NCBI GenBank assembly: GCA_017305925.1
Contig: JAFKJW010000198.1
Span: 1 to 64,000 of the forward strand
Length of the DNA stretch: 64,000 nucleotides
Reading direction: 5' to 3'
Source: Hyphomicrobiales bacterium
Lineage (GTDB): Bacteria; Pseudomonadota; Alphaproteobacteria; Rhizobiales; Rhizobiaceae
Below, piece after piece: positions 61,251 to 64,000 of the stretch. A program made the translations under genes and the position numbers. The notes below the pieces were generated by a model. It was given only the letters and a program-made list of their open reading frames with translations. It did not search any database and was not told the origin of the DNA. Every line of letters begins with the position of its first letter. Position 1 is the stretch's first letter.

Positions 61251-62402
61251 TTAGAACGTCATCTGGTAGTTGATGGTCGTGTAATGCGCCGCGCCGGCGT
61301 ACCGGAATCGAACAGGAACTGCAGGCGCGATACGCGCCTTGCGCTGGCTTTCCGGCACGTCGAAGACGGATGGAACCGTGATAAGCACCGCCGGCTCGTA
61401 CACCCCGGTGGTCGGGTTTAGGTCCTGTGCGATGATGCCGGCTCGGACTGCCTGTCGCATGACAATGCGAGGCGCTGACGCCAACTGCTCCATACCGGCG
61501 TCTGTGAACGGAATGCGCTTGTTGTTGAGCATAATTCCGAGCGCTTCCTCCTCCGTACGAGCGATGATCCAGTCTGTGGAGTGGATCTCGTCGATGAAGA
61601 CGTTGGCGGTGAGCGTCGAGCCCTCAACCACGAAATCGCGACCGCCGATGTCGATGTAGGTGTTGGCCATGTGACCGGCGGTTTCCGACTGGCCGAGCTG
61701 AGGCGTGAAACCCGTGATCGCCTGCACGGCAGCGGAGCCGAGGTTGATCGGGGCGATCCCCTTCAGCCTCTTGAACTTCGCGGTATAGGCGCTGTTCGCG
61801 TCATCGAAGTTCATGGTGCCGAGCATCGCCGCCAGAGCGAACGCGCATTGCTCGTCGGCATCCGTGTGATAGAACACGCCGGTGCGCTCGACCGTGCCCT
61901 TGTGGCGCGCGGAGATGCAGGTCGTGTTGTTCTGCGTTTTGTGTCCAGCGTCATTCGAGTCGATGATCGCCATCTTGTTCTTGGCCTCGACCCACTCGAT
62001 CAGGCCGTCCAGCGCCGCGTCATCGCGCAGATCACTTTCGACGCAGAGCCAGTACCAATCGCCGTCGGCATCGTAGATGGCGTCGAGCGCAGCCTTGAGA
62101 TTGGCCGCCGTAAGCACGGCGGGATCAACCGCGGCGGGATAAAAACCGGCCTTGACCTGGATCGGACGCGGGTTCTGGCTGAACGCCGCCTCGGCCGCCT
62201 TGTAGAAGTCGTCAGACGCCGCCCAATCGACCGCGACCTCCTCCATGGAGCCGTAGGCTCGGGTCAGATGGGTGGCGTCGAGCTTGCCGGCCTTTACGGT
62301 GGACGTGAGAAAAAGAGCGACACCGAAACCCCGGCGGCTCGGAAATGCGTCGTTGCGCGACAGTGTCACGTTCACGACACGGCTATACGGCAAACGAGCC
62401 AT
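61251..62402 (-). CDS. Tail sheath protein (DUF3383)
   Basis: A 383-residue protein of the DUF3383 family: RVVNVTLSRNDAFPSRRGFG at the N-terminus, DDFYKAAEAAFSQNPRPIQV, DWYWLCVESDLRDDAALDGL, and the C-terminal FRYAGAAHYTTINYQMTF. DUF3383 proteins are the contractile sheath of small myoviruses. GAAAGGA precedes the start by about 8 bases. Confidence 0.87.
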   Translation of the reverse strand: MARLPYSRVVNVTLSRNDAFPSRRGFGVALFLTSTVKAGKLDATHLTRAYGSMEEVAVDWAASDDFYKAAEAAFSQNPRPIQVKAGFYPAAVDPAVLTAANLKAALDAIYDADGDWYWLCVESDLRDDAALDGLIEWVEAKNKMAIIDSNDAGHKTQNNTTCISARHKGTVERTGVFYHTDADEQCAFALAAMLGTMNFDDANSAYTAKFKRLKGIAPINLGSAAVQAITGFTPQLGQSETAGHMANTYIDIGGRDFVVEGSTLTANVFIDEIHSTDWIIARTEEEALGIMLNNKRIPFTDAGMEQLASAPRIVMRQAVRAGIIAQDLNPTTGVYEPAVLITVPSVFDVPESQRKARIAPAVPVRFRYAGAAHYTTINYQMTF

Positions 62403-62457
62403 ATTGCAGTCCTTTCAGATTGAGCCGGGGACCGGCGTTTTCGGGGTGGAACCGGAC

Positions 62458-62964
62458 CTAGTGCGTCCGGTTGATATCGAACGGCGCCTCTTCGATCACA
62501 TCGATGACGAAGCCGTCGCGGGTGAGGCCGCGCAGGAACATGTCCATCTGCGCGCGCGGCTCCCACTTCTCATTGACCAGTTCCGGCACGTTGCGGACCT
62601 GGCTGCAATCGTGAATGACCAGCGCCGGGAACAGCGCTTCGTTCTTCTGGGCAAGCTGTGCGGCCGATCGAACGGGCCGAAGGATCGACGTCGGGTCGGG
62701 GCCAAAGGCATGAACCGAGAACCGCCATTCCGTCTCGATGGGCGGCCGGGCGGTGACCTCGCCGACGTCTTCCCCTGGGTCCGGTTCCGCTTGCTCATAT
62801 TCGACGGCTTGCGACCAGTCCCGGATCTCGGACGTGCCGGTCAGGTTGACCATGATGTAGGGTAGCTCCGGGCGTGGACCTTCCTGATAGGCCTTGATCG
62901 TGGTCAGCCCGGTGACGCCATGCAGCCATCGGACCAGCGCCGAGTGAACGTCATCATCGTTCAT
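62458..62964 (-). CDS. Tail terminator / neck protein
   Basis: A 168-residue protein (MNDDDVHSALVRWLHGVTGL, RPELPYIMVNLTGTSEIRDW, WRFSVHAFGPDP) resembling the phage neck terminator family (LIC_12616-like). It would cap the tube and sheath at the head end. Start overlaps the previous stop by four bases. Confidence 0.75.
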   Translation of the reverse strand: MNDDDVHSALVRWLHGVTGLTTIKAYQEGPRPELPYIMVNLTGTSEIRDWSQAVEYEQAEPDPGEDVGEVTARPPIETEWRFSVHAFGPDPTSILRPVRSAAQLAQKNEALFPALVIHDCSQVRNVPELVNEKWEPRAQMDMFLRGLTRDGFVIDVIEEAPFDINRTH

Positions 62965-63290
62965 GCCAGCAGCCCCATGGCAGCGCGCCAGAAACCGCTC
63001 TCGGCGCGCGGCCAGACGAACATGACGCGATAGCGGGAACCGCCCTGCGTCATCTCGTCATCAAGACGGATTTCCGATCTCGACCAAGCCAGCCAGCGCG
63101 CCTCATTGCGGATGCCCTCGGGCAGGTCCATCAATTGCCGGCCGGATGCAGGCTGGACAGCGGCACGGATCGTCGAGGTAGACGGAGCGCCGGGGACGAA
63201 TTCACCGTCGGCGTTGTAGTCGCCCGCCGCCTTGCGCGTCAGGCTGACGTTCACGGCCTCGCCGTCGATGGCAATGGCCACGTCGATCAT
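62961..63290 (-). CDS. Head-tail joining protein
   Basis: A 109-residue protein with beta-rich sequence (DEMTQGGSRYRVMFVWPRAE) and the adaptor-like GRQLMDLPEGIRNEARWLAW. Size and position between the gp10-like and terminator genes suggest a minor neck or adaptor protein. No family firmly recognised. ATGA overlaps on both sides. Confidence 0.6.
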   Translation of the reverse strand: MIDVAIAIDGEAVNVSLTRKAAGDYNADGEFVPGAPSTSTIRAAVQPASGRQLMDLPEGIRNEARWLAWSRSEIRLDDEMTQGGSRYRVMFVWPRAESGFWRAAMGLLA

Positions 63291-63583
63291 TCGTCAATCT
63301 GCCAGGTCACAGCCTGCCTCATAGCGCCGGTGTCGATCAGCGGATTGCTGGACCTGCCGCGGTTGTCGCGCATGGCGTTGCGCATGAACGGGCGTTCAGG
63401 GACGGGCCCGCCCCAGCCGCCGCCTGACGCCCCACCGCGGGTGCCGAATTCGTTCCACACTGCCTTTTGGATGTTCGAGGCGGACGCCTTGGACTTCGGG
63501 AACCCGACCTTGACCTTGCTCGGTCCAGGAATGCTCTTCGGCAGTTCCTTGTGTCGCTTTCGGACGATCTTGGCGAACATCAC
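63287..63583 (-). CDS. HK97 gp10-like neck/tail-completion protein
   Basis: A 98-residue protein with the diagnostic stretches VWNEFGTRGG, VPERPFMRNAM and DTGAMRQAVTWQID, as in gp10-type proteins that join tail to connector. Basic N-terminus. Four-base overlaps with both neighbours. Confidence 0.72.
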   Translation of the reverse strand: MMFAKIVRKRHKELPKSIPGPSKVKVGFPKSKASASNIQKAVWNEFGTRGGASGGGWGGPVPERPFMRNAMRDNRGRSSNPLIDTGAMRQAVTWQIDE

Positions 63584-63975
63584 GCCACCGCAACGGCCGG
63601 GAAGTTGCGGCGCATTAGCTCAAGGAAGCGCTGGCCATAGGCGGTCGAGGCGTACTCGGAGGCGCCGGCACCATCACCCGACGACGATGAAACGCCAGCG
63701 AATTCGGCTTCCACGTCGCCGACCTTCCGCCTTTTCAGCGGTCCGGTAACAGCATCGCCGCCAACAACGCCAGCGGCGGCGGCATCCCGGCCTTCAGACG
63801 CCAGCATGTGCGCCGCGAGATAGAGCATGGCCGGCTTGCGGTCACGCTCAACCCACGTCTCGCCGACCTGCGTGATGGCCTCGGCAAGGATCAGGTCCAC
63901 AAGCGTGTCGGACACGGCGGCGAACTCTGGGAACCTCGCCTTGAGGTCGGCAGCGGTCGGCGGGACGTAGGCCAT
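63580..63975 (-). CDS. DUF4054 head-tail connector
   Basis: A 131-residue protein: AYVPPTAADLKARFPEFAAV, ADIILAEAITQ-like DLILAEAITQVGETWVERD, MLYLAAHMLASEGRDA, and ASTAYGQRFLELMRRNF, all typical of DUF4054 connector proteins. GGAG lies 5 bases before the ATG at 63975; a GTG two codons upstream is possible. A stop codon of the preceding gene (reading DAKQAE, TGA 63978-63980) sits just before it. Confidence 0.82.
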   Translation of the reverse strand: MAYVPPTAADLKARFPEFAAVSDTLVDLILAEAITQVGETWVERDRKPAMLYLAAHMLASEGRDAAAAGVVGGDAVTGPLKRRKVGDVEAEFAGVSSSSGDGAGASEYASTAYGQRFLELMRRNFPAVAVA

Positions 63976-64000
63976 GGTCACTCCGCTTGCTTAGCGTCAA

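Larger units (their letters stand above)
43186..64000. mobile_element. Contractile-tail prophage (tail, baseplate, fibre and lysis modules), incomplete at right
   Basis: From about 43.2 kb to the window end nearly every gene is a phage structural or lysis gene, in canonical order on the minus strand: neck, terminator, sheath (DUF3383), tube (DUF3277), chaperone, tape measure, Dit-like, plug, hub, spike, wedge, J, fibres, endolysin, spanins. The sheath plus the small Pam3-like baseplate set indicate a simple myovirus. No integrase, repressor, terminase, portal or capsid gene is visible; these should lie to the right. The left boundary is somewhere in 42733-43185. Confidence 0.93.

Noticed and set aside
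63978..64000. Last six codons (DAKQAE) of a gene upstream of the DUF4054 gene
   Set aside because: Too short to identify; a real upstream gene is likely, but cannot be supported from seven codons.

Overview
The window is high-GC DNA with gene order and protein families typical of an alphaproteobacterium of the order Rhizobiales (Phyllobacteriaceae-like: Mesorhizobium, Chelativorans, Nitratireductor and relatives). Pointers are a CckA hybrid kinase beside a FliO-like protein and a DksA that lacks most zinc ligands, an ATP12 chaperone, a double cold-shock-domain protein, and a rhizobial intergenic repeat. I infer the order from protein style and synteny; I cannot name a genus.

Region 1 (1-42618) is ordinary chromosome. 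It opens with the last codons of gcvP, then a SulP transporter with its XRE regulator, parE, a FUSC exporter, a DUF2336 protein, a CoA-ester lyase, a GST, cckA/fliO-like/dksA, sixA, the ycjX-ycjF pair, a CPA2 cation/proton antiporter with a DUF924 protein, the tightly overlapped folP-folB-folK operon, and a minus-strand run degQ-rarA-monooxygenase-rluC-like-eamA-atp12. After an acyltransferase comes a minus-strand group (cold shock, DUF192, hydrolase, DUF971, L,D-transpeptidase). Then follow gloA, a damaged pccB, an MFS transporter, an aldo/keto reductase, a DUF1624 + isoprenylcysteine-methyltransferase-like pair, a MerR regulator and mgtE. pccB lacks about 40 codons near its 3' end and is frameshifted there.

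Region 2 (42619-43185) is a gene-free junction. It holds a rhizobial intergenic repeat and two hairpins, each with TGTCCCAC in its loop.

Region 3 (about 43186 to the window end) is most of the tail and lysis half of a contractile-tail (myovirus) prophage, transcribed on the minus strand from high to low coordinates. The order is: connector (DUF4054), neck proteins, tail terminator, sheath (DUF3383), tube (DUF3277), tail-assembly chaperone with a -1 frameshift extension, tape measure, Dit-like protein, baseplate plug, hub, Gp138-type spike, gp25-like wedge, baseplate J, DUF2612, fibre proteins, beta-helix tailspike, GH108 endolysin fused to membrane segments, DUF6527, and overlapping Rz/Rz1 spanins. 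Head, packaging, integrase and repressor genes are not in view and presumably lie beyond 64000. Four plus-strand genes interrupt this minus-strand program: two exported or membrane proteins between chaperone and tape measure (58613-60184), a DUF2441-like protein (48241-48747), and a 38-residue membrane protein (45641-45757). These moron-like genes, the frameshift, the cysteine-rich baseplate proteins and the broken pccB are the observations most worth following up.
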